Below the pieces are notes generated by a model, which saw nothing but the letters and a program-made list of their open reading frames with translations, ran no database searches and had not been told where the DNA came from. A program made the position numbers and the translations under genes. A DNA stretch of 7,172 nt from Actinomycetota bacterium (GTDB lineage: Bacteria > Actinomycetota > UBA4738): contig VAYC01000100.1 of NCBI GenBank assembly GCA_005885025.1, positions 1 to 7,172 of the forward strand. Reading direction: 5' to 3'. This document shows positions 6,461 to 7,172 of the stretch, piece after piece; position 1 is the first letter of the stretch; each line of letters begins with the position of its first letter.

Positions 6461-7172
6461 TCATGTCTCTTCGTCCTCTTCCACTCGCACACCCGTGGGT
6501 ACGCCCATAGGTTCGCCCGGACCTCCGCGGCGAGCCAGCAGCCGGAACAACCCGAGGATCAACGCCGTCATCACCAGGAACGCGCCACCGAAGTTCGCGA
6601 CCGCCCCGACGAGGTCGAGCTGCGATGGTGAGGTCTCATCGGTCAGATGCCCTGCCGGATCATGGGCGAACGCGACGATCCCACCCCGCGGCCCGATCGC
6701 CGGCATGAGCAGGAGATCACCGGCCGGGGCGAGAGCCCCTATCGGCCCCAGGGCCAGGAGCGCCCGCCACACGAGGTGCCCGGAGGCCACGTCGATGGCC
6801 GCCACGGTCCCGTCGTCCATCCCCACGTAGACGGCTCCCCCCGCGACGAGAGGCGACCCCCAGGTGACGTCAGCCGGGAACTGGTAGTCCCAGAAGCGGT
6901 GGCCGGTGCTCGCGTCGAACCGATAGACGCCGCCGAGGTCGTCCACCGCGTACACGCTGCCTTCTGAGAAGGCCAGCGTGGAGAGAGGGCTGAACGACGC
7001 ACGGACCGGCTCGGTCCACAGGAGCCGTCCGGTGGAGAGCGAGAACGCCCGAACCGATTGGTCGTTGAATCCCGCGTAGACCTGATCGCCGCCCACTGTC
7101 ACCGCAGAGACCGCCCCCGGGGCCGGACGAGAGGGCGAATAGCTCCACCGGGACAGGCCAGTGGACACGTCG
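6461..7172 (-). CDS. PQQ/YVTN-type beta-propeller repeat protein with C-terminal membrane anchor (3' part)
   Basis: The gene enters from the right edge; about 236 C-terminal residues are visible. They contain repeated blade units of the PQQ-like (quinoprotein or BamB-like) propeller: AVTVGGDQVYAGFNDQSVRA then FSLSTGRLLW; SEGSVYAVDDLGGVYRFDAS then TGHRFWDY; VAGGAVYVGMDDGTVAAIDV then ASGHLVWR; and a last, weaker unit (GIVAFAHD). A partial unit, DVSTGLSRWSY, lies at the window edge. One hydrophobic helix follows (VANFGGAFLVMTALILGLF), then a basic stop-transfer RLLARRGG and a short acidic tail ending VEEDEET. I infer a propeller outside the membrane with a C-terminal anchor. No catalytic residues can be assigned, so it may bind proteins and not be an enzyme. 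The stop TGA is at 6461, and the downstream membrane-protein gene starts 16 nt later. Confidence 0.85.
   Translation of the reverse strand, partial: DVSTGLSRWSYSPSRPAPGAVSAVTVGGDQVYAGFNDQSVRAFSLSTGRLLWTEPVRASFSPLSTLAFSEGSVYAVDDLGGVYRFDASTGHRFWDYQFPADVTWGSPLVAGGAVYVGMDDGTVAAIDVASGHLVWRALLALGPIGALAPAGDLLLMPAIGPRGGIVAFAHDPAGHLTDETSPSQLDLVGAVANFGGAFLVMTALILGLFRLLARRGGPGEPMGVPTGVRVEEDEET

Noticed and set aside
5470..6510. Plus-strand ORF of 346 codons rich in His, Asp, Glu and Gly
   Set aside because: It is the antisense image of a membrane protein with a credible helix pattern; the His/Asp/Glu bias is what reverse-reading of hydrophobic codons gives.

Overview
The window is a GC-rich stretch of a bacterial chromosome in which every gene I can support lies on the minus strand. 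Read from right to left the order is: the 3' end of a PQQ/YVTN-type beta-propeller protein with a C-terminal membrane anchor, an unrecognised multi-pass membrane protein, a 165-nt leader, then rpsB (ribosomal protein S2), tsf (EF-Ts), pyrH (UMP kinase), frr (ribosome recycling factor), cdsA (phosphatidate cytidylyltransferase) and the 5' part of dxr (DXP reductoisomerase, cut by the left edge). rpsB-tsf-pyrH-frr-cdsA-dxr is a widely conserved housekeeping order. The S2 and PyrH sequences resemble Actinobacteria/Actinomycetota (S2 motif IPGNDDAIRS; PyrH motif FGAGMGxPFFSTDTTAAQRA). I therefore infer a high-GC, probably actinobacterial-type organism, possibly uncultured. This rests on remembered family sequences, not on a search.

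The operon is tight. rpsB and tsf overlap by 4 nt, tsf and pyrH are 7 nt apart, frr and cdsA share one base (TGATG), and cdsA and dxr are 46 nt apart. It joins translation (S2, EF-Ts, RRF), pyrimidine nucleotide supply (PyrH), CDP-diacylglycerol synthesis (CdsA) and the MEP isoprenoid pathway (Dxr). The 165 nt before rpsB is the obvious place for its promoter and leader.

The notable part is the middle. Two normally essential genes are broken as written. frr lacks about 23 nt covering its RTGRA-type signature, which splits it into two frames. cdsA carries an exact 14-bp tandem duplication at 1180-1207; removing one copy restores a perfect frame. The frr start now reads, out of frame, straight into the cdsA N-terminal frame, giving a long chimeric ORF. 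Consensus or assembly errors are the simplest explanation, but real indels cannot be excluded from sequence alone. CdsA also has an unusual acidic, Pro/Ala/Glu-rich N-terminal extension of about 315 residues, and S2 has an acidic C-terminal tail of about 115 residues. I saw no tRNA, rRNA, CRISPR array, insertion sequence or phage gene, and nothing that looks like a new defence or mobile system.
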